Made by a program: the position numbers and the translations under genes | Notes under the pieces: generated by a model | The model's input: only the letters and a program-made list of their open reading frames with translations | The model's database searches: none | Told to the model about the DNA's origin: nothing | Assembly: GCA_024760905.1 (NCBI GenBank) | Contig: CM045729.1 | Location: 8,676,080 to 8,740,079 of the forward strand | Reading direction: 5' to 3' | Origin: Plotosus lineatus | Taxonomy: Eukaryota; Chordata; Actinopteri; Siluriformes; Plotosidae | DNA: 64,000 nucleotides | Shown: piece by piece, positions 33,838-46,330 of the stretch | Layout: every line of letters begins with the position of its first letter | Position numbering within the stretch: position 1 is the first letter of the stretch

Positions 33838-34533
33838 TGAATTGGAATGTGATATACTGTAAGTGAAATGTGATGTAAGTGGGATGAGATGGAAATAGAA
33901 TGTGATGGGAATGAAATGTGATTGAGGTGAAATCTGAAGGAAGTGGAATGTGATTTAGGTAGAATGCACTTGTAGCAAAATGTTATGTAGTGGGAATGTG
34001 ATGTAAGTGAAATGTGATGGGAGTGAAGTGAGATGGAGGTGAAATGTGATGGAAGTGGAATGTGATTTAGATGGAATGTGCTGGTAGTAAAATTTTATGT
34101 AATGGGAATGTGATGTAAGTAGCGTGTGAATTGGAAGTGGAATGTGATGCAGGTGAAATGTGACGGAATTGGAATGTGGTGGTAGTGAATTGTGCTGTAA
34201 GTGGAATCTGATGGTGAAAAAGGATGTAAGGGAAATGTGATGTAATGGGTATGTGATGTAACTAAAATGTGATGTAGGTGGAATGTGATGTCAGTTAAAT
34301 ATGGCATAAGTGGAATGTGATGCAAGTGGAATATGATGTAAGGGGAATGTGATGTAAGTGAAATGCGATGTAAGTGGACTGTGATGTAATGTAGACCTGG
34401 ATTTAATCGCTGAACAGCATAAATGGCTCAGTGTATTAAAGTACAAAGACACATTTCCCAGAGTGTGAAGTTACACTTATCCTATTTGTCTCGTGAGAAA
34501 TGCTATTGTAGAAACCCTTGTTAACAAACCCAG

Positions 34534-34573
<40 letters not shown>

Positions 34574-34676
34574 AGAATCCACTATTAATGAATGTTTGGA
34601 TTAGCGGCTTGGCTTCCTACTGTGAGAATACTAATACGGCTGTCTGAATGAGTATCACACTTCTACTACTGACCAA

Positions 34677-34721
<45 letters not shown>

Positions 34722-35733
34722 AAAAAAATCTACTTAAAGGGTACCTGTGGTGAATTATTATTACTAGTTATTTAAAATGATCACATATAACACCAGTTCC
34801 TTCCAACATCATCAGTCCATGCCCGATTTTAAAGTGCACGTGATGTCTTACGACTCTAGGTATGCTCAGAGACATGATGATAGATGATAGATTCTTTGAA
34901 ACACTAATCCTATTGCACGGGTTTGGAAAACGAGGCGTGTGTGATGTTCTGATCTCAGCCTTTCAGACTTGTACTGGTATACACACCCAAGGACCAAGGC
35001 CCGACATGGGCAGCACTTGTGTCGATGTTTCGAAGCCACATTTCGGTACATTCCCTATAAAGCAACCACTATATTACTATATGCTTTGTGCATAAGCATT
35101 TACGGTACATGAATGTAGACTATACTATGCTTGTACAAACTACTCATTTTAAACATTTTTGAGATGTCAGTAGACATACTTAAAATTTCTTTGGGTTGAG
35201 AAAAAGTGTGTGTGTGTGTGGGGGGGGGTCTTCAGACTGACATGTTCCTTTCTGATTGGCTGTTTCAGCCTGGTAGTGATGCAAACTCATTCGATTGGCT
35301 GGGCCACTGACCCGTGTAGCATAACTAATTATCAGCCAGTGCTGAGCTGGGCAAACAAAAAGCACAGAAATGATGGATCACATTTTTTTTTTTGTTTCTA
35401 AACCAACTGACTACAGGAAGGTCGAGTCATCAAAACGTTAGCTGCCATTTGAACCATTTTGAATTTACTGTCACTGTTATTGGAAGCATTCTCATCCTCA
35501 GAGTCACTAGAATATGACGTCTCACTGTCGACACAAGAGACATCAACTCCGTCAAACGTGATGACATTACTTCAGGAGATAAAATGCTCCCCCCCTTACT
35601 TCAGACACGACTGCGCATATTATGCACATATTATGCTGTAAAGGTGGTCAATACCAGTACTCTTTAATATGTAAAATGAACAGGTATTAATGTGTGATGG
35701 AGTGTTTTTGTTCATTTGTAGCATTACTGTGTG

Positions 35734-35778
<45 letters not shown>

Positions 35779-36162
35779 TGAACTGTGAAACTGTTCCATG
35801 TAGATTATGGTGAAGTTAGTAATAAGTGTATAAACAGATGGAGAATGAATGGTATCAGTGGGTGATATGTACAGTTTTATCAATATGATAAACAGTAGAA
35901 TGTAAATGCATTACTGTGGATGTGGTTGCCATATGGAAGAGTTGCATGTATTAAAAGGTATTCATTAACCATGCAATTCATTTTTCACATTTTCCAAATT
36001 AATTTATTCTACTAGGGTGGTGTGGAGGCAGAGCATATCTCAGCTGACTCTGGGCAAAGGCAGGATATGCCCTGAACACCAGTGGCAGGCCATGCATTTG
36101 GTAACTGGGCCTTCAGTGGGATGTAATCCACCTCTTAATACCACCACGATTATGTTGGAATT

Positions 36163-36460
36163 ATACGTTCATTCATTTTCTGAACCGATTAATTCTAATT
36201 AGGGCACCCATCCCAGACGACTCCGGGCGAGGGCAGAATACACCCTGGACAGCTCTATAGGCCATCGCAGGGCAGAAACAAGCTGTCAACTATGCAGCCT
36301 ATTCTTGTCGAAAGTCAGCAATGGTTCTTTTACATGCTTCACACCATAGACAGTGAGAGACATGGCCGGTCTTTGATAACCCAGTTAGCTGCACTGGGGG
36401 ACAGTGACAACCCGCTGAGAGTGGGCTTGAACCGCCCACCTTTGGATCAGTGATCCATCA
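36163..36460 (-). mobile_element. SINE-1A copy, antisense
   Basis: TTTTCTGAACCGATTAATTC, GCAGGGCAGAAACAAGCTGT, CATGGCCGGTCTTTGATAAC, and reversed B box GGGCTTGAACC. Confidence 0.8.
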
Positions 36461-37642
36461 GTAATAAACAACACCACAATAAACAAGGCATGGCACTGCA
36501 GACAGAGAGGCATTTCATGGATTTCTGTTAGTAACGCTGAGCATCACATTTTTTTTCTCGGGTATTTACTGATGGAAGTTCCTGATAAATTTGGTGCCTG
36601 GTGAAATGTAACAAGGGTCAACTTTACCTTCTCAACCTTTCCATACGATGTCTAGCTCGTCTTGAAAATGTATTTTTAAGAATGTCCGACACCAAGTCAA
36701 TTTCTCCCCCGCCAGCCATTGTGGGAGTAAAGCATTCGAACTTAAATGTATGATCACTACAGACTATTCAACGTATTTTTCGCTGATCAGAGGACGGAAA
36801 ATTGCTGACATTATTGCAGGCCTAGCACTGCTGATTTTGAAGGCCCTGAGCAGATTAGATTGACATGGCAGCAAATAGATGTTGAAATATGATTGGACCA
36901 AAAAAAAAACATAACACCCAGACACATGTACTGGAAGCATTGCAACTAATGGACACATTACAAAATGAAACGAACAAACTCTTGGGAATAAATGAAAATA
37001 ATTGAATTGAACAAATACTAGAATTAATAGTTATACATTTCGGACAGTGCTTATGATAGTGTTGAGGCCAACAGAGAAGGTTTTGCTTGTCTTGATGGCC
37101 CACCAGTGCTGAACAGACTGAGCCGTTCACAGCGAATTAGCTGAATGTGCATGTCTTTGAGCTGTAGAAAGAAAACTGGAGCTCCCCAAGGAAACCCATG
37201 TGAGCTCCATACAGAAATGGCCTCACAAAGTCCGGGACTTGGGCCCAGAACCTTCTTGCTAGGAGGTAGACGTATTACCACCACAACTCTGTTTGTATAT
37301 AATTCCATATAATTATAGCAGTTAACAAATACTGTACTCCATTCCACTGCTAATCCAACTCATATTAAATAAAACTCTTTATTCTGAACATGTTTTATAT
37401 CAGCTCTTATCCGGTCAGAATGTACCTCACTGCCCTCAGCTAATGAAAACACACTGTATTACTCTCATCCAATCAGAACATAATTCACTAAGTTATATTA
37501 TTAATGATATGGATTTATAGGTTGCTGATAAATGACGGAACAGTTAGTGGTGCTGAATGTGACGGGAAGAGATTTAAATATGCATCACAAAATATCAGTG
37601 GAACGTTTACTGCATTCAGCACTGAGACATTCCAGTCAATCG

Positions 37643-37715
<73 letters not shown>

Positions 37716-37828
37716 GGTGTAAGGTCTCAGTCCTCAGTAAACAGTTATGACGGATGAGTGGAAAACTGCTTTATGATTATTTTTATTGATGGAAATATTT
37801 CTCCCTGTATGGTGGCATAGCGACATTC

Positions 37829-37887
<59 letters not shown>

Positions 37888-38006
37888 ATGTTTGTGTTTG
37901 TCTGAGGCTGAACAGATGGTACTGAAGCTAATAATAAAATAAACAGTATTGTACAGTCAATGTTTAACACCGTCTTCTAATTTAATCACAGTAGAATTCA
38001 GCCAGG

Positions 38007-38009
<3 letters not shown>

Positions 38010-38044
<35 letters not shown>

Positions 38045-38048
38045 TATT

Positions 38049-38082
<34 letters not shown>

Positions 38083-38100
38083 TGTGTGTGTGTGTGTGTG
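38010..38100. repeat. (CA)n followed by (TG)n, near-palindromic
   Basis: About 15 CA units, ATATTATTAT spacer, then about 24 TG units. Able to form a hairpin in DNA or RNA, 340 bases before the 31-base cabp1 exon. Confidence 0.9.
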
Positions 38101-38301
38101 TGCATGTGTGTTCATGTGTGTGTCATTGTACTGACTTTAGGAGGTGTTTATAGGTGTATAATTACTGAATGTTTAATTGTCTGTCTCTGTGTGTTCAGTG
38201 TAAATTTCCATTCATTTCCTTCATCATGTGTCTCTTTTCTCTTTGCTTCTCTCTTTCATGGCCTTTAAAGGCTCTGCACGCATCAGTACTCATCCACCAG
38301 A

Positions 38302-38354
<53 letters not shown>

Positions 38355-38442
38355 AGAGAGACAGACACAGTATGTGTTATTCTATTCTGTGTTGCATACA
38401 GGTGTGTTTTAATATCAATGATCTCTGTGTTGGTTTGTGCAG

Positions 38443-38473
38443 AATCGAGAGCTGAGACCTGAGGAGATCGAGG
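38443..38473 (+). CDS. cabp1: cabp1 31-base exon (NRELRPEEIE)
   Basis: A tiny exon after TTGTGCAG that encodes NRELRPEEIE plus one base, with a GTGAGT donor at 38474. The RPEEIEELREAF junction formed with the next exon is the universal entry to the CaBP EF-hand module. It is separated from its neighbours by introns of 16.3 kb and 12.7 kb. In mammals this is the first exon shared by all CaBP1 isoforms. Phase 0 in, phase 1 out. Confidence 0.93.
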
Positions 38474-38494
38474 GTGAGTACAGACACTATTTAT

Positions 38495-39297
38495 CATTTA
38501 TATAATGTGCGTGAGTATAGTTAGTGTGTGACTATAGTGAGTGCATAATTATAGCGTGATTATGATTATGGAGTGTGTGTTTATAGTGATATTGTGATTG
38601 TAGTGAGTGTGTGATTATGGAGTGTGTGATTATGGCGAGTGTGATTATAGTGATATTGTGATTGTAGTGAGTGTGTGATTATCAAGACTGATTATAGGGA
38701 ATGTGTGATTATTGTGAATATGTAATTACTGTTTGAATATAGAGTGTGAGATTACAATATTGAGTGTGATTATTGAGAGTGCAATTATATAGGGCAGTTG
38801 TGGCTTAGTGTTTAAGGTGATGGATTACTTATCTGAAGGTCACTGGTTCAATTCCATCTATCACCACTGTTGGACCCTTGAGCACAGCCCTTAATCCTCA
38901 CTTGCTCAGGTCTATTAAAAAATGATAATTTTCAGTCGCTCCAAATAAAAGTGTCTGCCAAACACTGTAAATGTAAAATTTATAGAGAGTTAGGTTTTAG
39001 TGAGTATTATTATAGGGATGGTGCGATTATAGTCAGTGTGTGATTATAGCGAGTGTGTGATTTTAGAGAGTGTGATAAAACAGTGCAGTAAGAGATGGTG
39101 TGATTATAAAGCATGTATTTATATGAGTGTGTGACTGTAGAAGGCATGTAATTATAGTGAGGTTGTGATTATAGCAAATGTAGGATTGTAGAGTGTGTGA
39201 TTATTGTGAATGTGTATTAAAGTGTTTGATTACAGAGCGTGTGATTTTAGTGGGTTTGTGATTACCAAGTGTAATTATAGTTAGTGTGTGAATGTAC
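38495..39297. repeat. 17-bp minisatellite split by a SINE
   Basis: Loose units of about 17 bases around TAGTGAGTGTGTGATTA fill 38495-38787 and 38980-39297. A tRNA-derived SINE lies between the two blocks. It starts 20 bases after the cabp1 donor at 38474. Confidence 0.75.
38788..38978 (+). mobile_element. tRNA-derived SINE with L2-type tail
   Basis: GGCAGTTGTGGCTTAGTGTTTAAGG (A box region), CACTGGTTCAATTCC (B box), and tail TCGCTCCAAATAAAAGTGTC then TGCCAAACACTGTAAATGTA. This tail is the widespread teleost form shared with L2-group LINEs. Confidence 0.8.
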
Positions 39298-40463
39298 ATC
39301 ATCATCATCATCATCTTCTTCTTCCGTTTTTTCCGGGGTCGAGTCGTGGGGGCAGAAACCTAAGCAATGAGGTCGAGACGTCCCTCTCCCCAGCCACTTT
39401 CTCCAGCTATTCTGGGGGGACACCAAGGCGTTCCCAGAAAAGCCAAGAGACATAGTCACCTACAGCGTGTTCTAGGTCGAACCCGGGGTCCCTTCCTGGT
39501 TGGACATGCCCGAAACACCACACCAGGGATGTGTTTGGGAGGCATTCTGACCAGATGTCAGCCACCTCAACTGGTCCCTCTCAATGTAGAGGAGCAGCGG
39601 TTCAACTCCGAGCTCTCCCCCGATGGTAGAGCTTCTCACCTTATCTCTAAGGGAGAGCCCTGCCACCTGGCGAAGAAAGGTCATTTCAGCCACTTGTATC
39701 CGCGATCTTGTTCTTTTGGTCATTACCCAAAGTTCGTGACCATAAGTGAGGGATGGAACATGGATCGAGGGTTAATTAAGAGCTTTGCCTTGTGGCTCAG
39801 CTCCCTCTTCCCCAAGATGGACTGATACAGGCTCTGCTTTACAGCTGAGGCTGCAGCTATCCGTTTGTCGATCTCCCGTTCCATCCTTCCCTCACTCGTG
39901 AACAAGACCACAAGATACTTGAACTCCTCCATTTGGGGCAGGAGCTCATTCCCAACCCAAAGGGTGCATTCCACCCTTATCCGACAGAGAACCATGACCT
40001 CGGACTTGGAGGTGCTGATTTTCATCCCAACTGTTTAGCACTCAACTGCGAATCGCTCCAATGAGAGCTGTAGGTCCCAGCCAAAAGGGTAACGTCATCC
40101 ACAAAAACCAGAGATGAGATCCGATAGCTACAAACCAGAATCCCTCATTGTCTTGGCTGCGCATAGAAATTCTGTGCATTAAAATTATGAACAGAATCTG
40201 TGACAAAGAACATCTTTGGCGGACTCCATCTTTCACTGGAAACTAATTCGACCTGTTATTACCAATACAGACCAAACCCTGGCATCAAATGGCCCATAGC
40301 AAAGAGTCCAGAATGCCGTACTCCTGGAGCACACCCCACAAGATAACCCAAGGGACACAGTCGAAAGCCTCCTCCAAATTCACAAAACACATATGGACAG
40401 ATTGGGCAAATATAGAGTTGGTCAAGAGTGCCACGGCCAGGACAAAAACCACATTGTTCCTCC
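39298..40463 (-). mobile_element. Rex3-like LINE, 3' half (downstream part of split copy)
   Basis: The minus-strand reading resumes at EEQCGFCPGRGTLDQL (about 40460). It continues with RT motifs and the C-terminal region (ISTSKSEVMVLCRI, EFKYLVVLFTSEGRMEREID, TKRTRSRIQVAEMTFLRQVA) and ends at a (GAT)n tail (39298-39316, CATCAT on +). Broken by stops. This is the same copy as 48217-51113; the retroviral element sits between the two halves. Confidence 0.85.
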
Positions 40464-41038
40464 TGTTGGGATTTCCTTTTCATTGTCTAGTTCTTTCTCT
40501 CGCTGGTTCTGAGAGATCTAGTCATCTTGTGGATCAGTTTGTCTGTGTCACCCAGAGCTCTGGGGTGATTTGCAATAAAGGATCACGTTCTTCATTCACA
40601 AGCTCACTGAAGCTTCCAGAGGTGAACAAAGTATTTATACAATGGACTACAGTCTAGGTGGGTTACAGTATTCATGAGTGGGGGTCATAAAAGAATAGAA
40701 CCATTGTCCTGCCCTAGGTTTGAGCCCAAAAAGTGTAAGACCAGTCCTGCCCCAGGTGTAAGCCCAAGGTAGGATACCAGTCCTGCCCAAGGTGTGAGCC
40801 CAAGGTGTGAGCCATGAGTTGTAAAGATAAGATAATTAGCTAGACAAAGACAGGACACAATAGTAGATGACAGGAGCTGATTACAAGAACAAATGTCTAT
40901 TGTCTATTTGTTAACAGTTTGTCCTGAGAAGAGGAACAACATCTGGGTTACAATACGTATAAGAATACTTTGTGCTTTTCCATTAAAGGATATCAAACGC
41001 AGAAATAGAAATTACTGCAACTCTGAAAACCTCTTTCA
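40464..41038 (-). repeat. retroviral LTR (3' LTR of the element)
   Basis: TG...CA termini and a TATAAATA motif on the minus strand (complement near 40630). Its last segment, AAATTACTGCAACTCTGAAA and surroundings, is repeated at 48156-48211. Confidence 0.7.
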
Positions 41039-42877
41039 ATGTCCTCTTTGATGCCAGATTAATATGGTATCACACTTCTTCCTCGGTCCCTCTTTTAATA
41101 TCATCATAATCAAGAGAACATCTTCGCTGATGTCGTACTAAGTCGTACTGGATAATAATTGGTGGTATTATTTCTTCTTAGTCTTATTCATACAATTTTC
41201 ACGAATACACATCTTAGAAACCATATCCAGTACAGTAGTGGCGTTATGCTTGCTGGGGGTTAAGGAAATTATCTCAGAGGCAGGTGGTAAGAGTTGACAA
41301 ATGTAACACAAGCTCTTCTTATGTCTGGCGGTCCATTTGGTGAATTTCCAGAAGGTGTTGTTGGAATGTGTTGTTGTGCGGGTGTGCTTGGGAGGGTAAT
41401 CCTCTTGTCATCAGCGCGGTCCCAAGGGTGGAAAGGAGGGGGAAGAACCTCATGCTATCTGCTGGTTGATCATCAGTGTTTCGGCAGAGAGAGGAAGAGA
41501 GGAGGGTGTCAAACCACGTCTTCACTGAACAGGGCCTTAGGAAGAAAACTTAAGAGATACACACTGAAAAGAGACATAAACATAATTAATAACACATAAA
41601 GGGGGGAGACATCATGACAGGGCCGGCTTCAATCTTGTCGCGTGAATCCACTGTGGAAAGAGATCAGTTAGTACAGCTGTTTGGGTGATGGCAATTATCT
41701 CCGCAGGTTCGCTATATTTAGGTTGGAAAGGATGGAAATGGCTGTGGTGAATACTTTCTTCAAGAAGAAACAGAAGCATAGGGTGACTTATGAAAGCGGA
41801 GGTAAGAGCACACAGGTAGACTACATCTTGTGTAGGAGATATAATTTGAAGGAAGTCAGTGACTGCAAAGTTGTAGTGGGTGAGAGTGTTGCCAAACAGC
41901 ATAGGATGGTGGTGTGCAGGATGACACTGATGGTGAGAAAGGTGAAAAAGGCAAAGGCAGAGCAGAAGACAAAGTGGTGGAAGCTGAAAAAGGAAGAGTG
42001 TCGTGTTGTCTTCAAGGAGGAGTTGAAACAGGCTTTGGGTAGTCAGGAAGTGCGAAGTGCTTCCAGAGGACTGGACAATCACAGCCAGTCTGATCAGGGA
42101 AGCCGGTAGGAGAGTACTTGGTGTATCCTCTGAAAGGAAAGTAGATAAGGAAACTTGGTGGTGGAATGAGGAAGTGCAGGAGTGTGTACAAAAGAAGAGG
42201 TTAGCCAAGAAGAAGTGGGACATTGAGAGGACCGAAGAGAGTAAACAGGAGTACAGGGAGACACAGCGTAAGGCGAAGGTAGCAGTGTCAAAGGCCAAAC
42301 AGAGGGCGTATGATGACTTGTATGATAGGTTGAACAGTAAGGAGGGAGAAAATGATCTATACAGGTTAGCACAGCAGAGAAATAGAGATGGGAAAGACGT
42401 GCAGCAAGTTAGAGTGATAAAGGACAGAGAGGGAAATGTATTGACTGATGACAGAAGTGTGCTGGGAAGATGGAAAGAGTACTTTGAAGAGCTGATGAAT
42501 GAGGAAAATGAGAGAGAAAAAAGAGTAGAAGGGGTGACCGTTGAGGAGCAGGAAGTAGCAAAGATTAGTAAGGGAGAAGTGAGGAGGGCATCGAAGAGGA
42601 TGAAGAATGGAAAGGCAGTTGGTCCTGATGACATACCAGTTGAGGTATGGAAGTGTCTAGGGGAGGTAGCAGTAGATTTTCTGACAAGAATATTCAACAA
42701 GGTCTTAGAAAGTGAGCAGATGCCAGAGGAATGGAGGAGAAGTGTGCTTGTGCCCATTTTTAAGAACAAGGGAGATGTACAGAGTTGTGGCAACTACAGA
42801 GGGATAAAGTTGATGTGCCATACAATGAAGCTATGGGAAAGAATAGTGGAAGCAAGACTAAGGGCAGAGGTCAGCAT

Positions 42878-45800
42878 TTTTTTTTTAAGATAAGATAAGA
42901 TAAGATACAGCTTTATTAATCTCACAATGGAGAAATTCACTGTTACAGGCTCTTGAGGTACTATCAGTAGGGGGTGCAAAAATAGATACAAGTACGAACA
43001 TACACACATACATATATAAGTAAATAAATAAATAGATACATAAATAGTATAAATTACTAAACAATAAAAGAAAAGAATGGAGCAACTTTATAGATTGACC
43101 TATATTAAAGTGTAATGTATCTGAGTGCAGAGTAGATGGGTTGATATGGTTGACAGTCAGTGGGGTAGATGTGGTTGATTAAAGTGCGCGGGGGTTTTTA
43201 TTGCACATAACCGGTATTTTCACAGACAGTTACAAAGTGGCGTTGTACAGTCTGATAGCGGTGGGAATGAGCGACCTGCGGTAGCGCTCCTTCCTGCACT
43301 GAGGATGCCTCAGTCGTCCACTGAAGGAGCTGCTTAGCTCCTCGACAGTCTGGTGCAGTGGGTGAGAGCTGTTGAACAGGATGGATGTGAGCTTTGCTAC
43401 CATCCTCCTCTCACTCACCTCCTCCACAGAGTCCAGTGGGCAGCCGAGGACAGAGCTGGCCCTCCTGACCAGCTTGTTCAGTCTCTTTCTGTCCCGCTCT
43501 GTGCTGCCCGGGGCCCAGCAGATGGCAGCGTAGAGGATTGCAGAGGCTACCACAGAGTCATAAAATGTCCTGAGCAGAGGTCTGCATATGCCGAAGGACC
43601 CGAGTCTCCTCAGAAGGTGGAGGCGACTCTGGCCCTTCTTGTACAGGGCGTTGGTGTTGTGGGACCAGTCCAGTTTATTGTTAAGGTGAACACCCAGGTA
43701 CTTGAAACTGTCCACTGTCTCAATGTCCTGTCCCTGGATGTTCACTAGTAAATGTGTGTGTGTGTGTGTTTGAGTGTTTCTCCTGAAGTCGACCACCATC
43801 TCCTTCGTCTTCCTAGTGTTCAAGCACAGGTGGTTGCGCTCACACCAGTCCACGAAGTCGACGATGACCGACCGGTACTCCAGCTCGTTCCCCTCTGACA
43901 CCACGGCCCACGATGGCGGAGTCGTCCGAGAACTTCTGGAGGTGGCAGCTGTTTGTGTTATATATGAAGTCCGAGGTATAGATGTTAAAAAGGAAGGGTG
44001 AGAGGACGGTGCCCTGCGGTGCCCCCGTGCTACAGACTACCACCTTTGACTTACAGCCGCGCAGCCGCACGTACTGTGGACGGTTAGTAAGGTAGTCAAT
44101 AATCCAGGCAGCAAGATGCCCGTCCACTCCCACGTCCTCCAGCTTCCCCCGCAGACGCGCTGGCCTGATGGTGTTGAAGGCGCTGGAGAAGTCAAAGAAC
44201 ATGACCCTCACAGCGCTGCCGGCGATCTCCAGGTGGGTGAGTGCCCGCTGCAGAAGGTAGATGACGGCATCTTCTACTCCGATGTTGGGCCTGTAGGCAA
44301 ACTGCAGCGGGTCTAGGGTGGGCCTCACCATAGAGCGGAGGTGTTCAAGGAGGAGCCTTTCCATGATCTTAATGAGGTGGGAGGTCAGGGCGACAGGTCT
44401 GTAGTGGGCTGGTTCCTTCGCTTGTGCTGTTTTGGGAACCGGAACCACACAGGAGGTCTTCCAGAGGACTGGAACCTTCTCCAGGCTGAGGCTCAGGTTG
44501 TACAGGTAGCATAGTACCACACAGAGCTGGTCTGCGCAGGTCCTCAGCAGCCTGGGACTGATGCCATCAGGTCCTTCAGATTTCCTCTGATTTAGTCGCC
44601 TCAGCTGTCTCCTCACCTGGTCTGATGTGAGGGAGAGGGGGCTGGGGTGGGCTGCAGAGGGAGGGGATGTGTCTGTCGGGCTGTAGCAGTCAAGTGAAGT
44701 TGGCCTGGGGAGGGGAGGTGTCAGCTGGTCTGGAGACGTGTGAAGAGGGGAGGGGAACGGGAGGGTGCAGAGGGGAGGGGAGAATCAAACCTGTTGAAGT
44801 AGCAGTTTAATTCATCCGCCCAGCGCTGGTCACCATCAGCTGTCCCTCTGACACCCTGCCCAAATCCAGACATGGTCTTTAGTCCTCTCCAGACGTCCAT
44901 ACGTTGTTCTGAGCCAGCTTCTCCTCCATCTTCTTCCCATAGTCCTTCTTTGCCCTCCTGATCCTCCACTGGAGCTCACGCTGGACCTTCTTCTGCTCCT
45001 CTCTGTCCCCGAGATGAAAGCCCTCTTTTTCTGGTTCAGGAGGACTTTGAGCTCAGGGGTGACCCATGGGTGGTTGTTGGAGAAGCACCGTACTCTCCGT
45101 GTTGGCACGGTGCTGTCCACGCAGAAGTTCATGTAGTCGGTGATACAGTGTGTGAGGCCGTCGATGTCATCACCAAAGGAGTTACAGAGCATGCTCCAGT
45201 CTGTGGTCTGGAAACAGTCCCTAAGCCTCTCGTTGGTCTCCTCGGTCCACACTTTCACAGACCTCTTCTGTGCAGGTTCCTTTCGCACCCTGGGTGTGTA
45301 TTGGGGGAGCAGGTAGACCAGGCTGTGGTCTGTGCGTCCCAGTGGGGGAGGGGAGGAGCTGTAAGCGTCCTTCACATTTGCATACACTAAGTCCAGTGTT
45401 CTATTGTCTCTTGTGGTGCACTTCACGTATTGCGTGAACGTCGGAAGAGAGGCGGAGAGAGGGGCGTGGTTAAAGTCCCCGCTGATCAGAATCATGGCGC
45501 GGGGGTGACGAGTCTGTGTCTGATTAACGGCGCTGTGTAGACGCTCACACGCGGCCGCCGCATCAGCCGAGGGCGGAATGTACACGCAAAACACAATCAC
45601 GTGTGAAAACTCCCTCGGTAGATAATATGGCCGCGCGCTTATCGTGAGCAGCTCCACGTCCCGCGTGCATAGCTGCTCCTTCACGTGCACGCGTTTGCCG
45701 GGTGGCACCATCGTTCATTCACATAGACCGCCACGCCCCTCCTTTCTTCTTACCGCTCTCCGTTACACTCCGATCTGCTCACGCGAGTGTAAATCCGTTA

Positions 45801-46330
45801 AGAGAAACCACAGAGTCCGGTGTGAGTTCATTCAGCCACGTCTCTGAGAAACACATGAGGCTGCAGTCCCGGTACTGCCTCTGCTGCCGGGTCAGCGCCG
45901 CCAGCTCCTCCGTCTTGTTGGCGATCGCGCGGACATTTCCCATGATGACAGAGGGAACACATGTCCTCCGCGTCTTTCGTCCCCCTCTGCAGCCTCTCCT
46001 TTTCCTCCGTATTTCCAAAGGAACAACGGGCTTTTCGCGTGAAGGAGGGCGGGGCGCGAGGCCGAGGAGGGTCTCACGTGTGTAAGACCTGCGTTGCTCA
46101 GAGCCGTCGGTGAATGAGTTTCCTGACGCCGATCCAAAAGTGAAAATAAAAGTGCACAGAAGAACAAAAGCATCATGAAAGTATGTTTTCCAGATGCAGG
46201 ATTGAAGAAAGAAAAAGAAAAATTGAAAAAGATAAAGAAACACGCCTATATACAATAGAAAGGAGAAAAAAAAGAAAAATAAACTGAAGAGCTCCTGTAA
46301 CTGGCTGCAGGTCACCCGGCGCCATCTTGG
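42878..46330 (-). mobile_element. near full-length CR1/L2-group LINE inside the RTE
   Basis: The minus-strand 5' end CCAAGATGGCGCCGGG lies at 46330. An APE-type endonuclease follows at 45711-44836 (FCVYIPPSADAAAACE, ISGDFNHAPLSASLP, GRTDHSLVYLLPQ). The RT is at 44616-43840 (KSEGPDGISPRLLRTCADQ, HYRPVALTSHLIKIMERL, VMFFDFSSAFNTIRP, STGAPQGTVLSPFLF, catalytic FSDDS) and its C-terminal part at 43904-43230 (SFKYLGVHLNNKLDWSHN, RLHLLRRLGSFGICR). The 3' tail is a TATCT repeat then A10. About four frame breaks separate the domains. The + strand carries T10 before it and A37 after it. Confidence 0.88.
46318..46330 (-). promoter_or_regulatory. YY1-like motif at the LINE 5' end
   Basis: CCAAGATGGCGCC begins the element on the minus strand. 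It matches the YY1 core CAAGATGGC, placed at the very 5' end as in mammalian L1 promoters. Function is inferred from the motif only. Confidence 0.5.

Larger units (their letters stand above)
25075..34395. repeat. dispersed remains of one 16-bp minisatellite
   Basis: Units close to AAGTGGAATGTGATGT occur at 25075-25157, 25490-25590, 27885-27955, 28316-28605, 28862-28890, 31855-32325 and 33838-34395. The spaces are filled by SINE, RTE and CR1-group elements and by 1.5 kb of other DNA. Well-phased units of exactly 16 bases are visible at 34310-34390. The + strand is C-poor throughout. Confidence 0.75.
34396..38442. other. cabp1 intron with microsatellites and SINE pieces
   Basis: (TG)n 34532-34571, (CA)n 34677-34719, (TG)n 35731-35777, (CT)n/(TG)n 37644-37712, (TG)n 37833-37885, (CA)n and (TG)n 38010-38100, (CA)n 38312-38350. 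SINE tail fragment at 36010-36110, SINE-1A antisense at 36163-36460, SINE-2 fragment antisense at 37095-37290. On the minus strand 35600-35430 there is a short open acidic Ser/Asp stretch of unknown origin. No exon besides 38443 was recognised. Confidence 0.55.

Noticed and set aside
31814..34325. Antisense frames rich in HYIPLTSHSTYITF
   Set aside because: Translations of the 16-bp minisatellite; the periodic peptide follows the DNA repeat.
34862..35095. Frame containing MGSTCVDVSK as a possible alternative CaBP1 first exon
   Set aside because: Superficially MG..C-like, but it does not continue into CaBP1-type sequence and has no donor in the right phase.
35430..35600. Acidic Ser/Asp-rich open stretch on the minus strand (possible piggyBac or other transposase N-terminus)
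   Set aside because: Only about 50 codons, no catalytic motifs nearby and no terminal repeats found.
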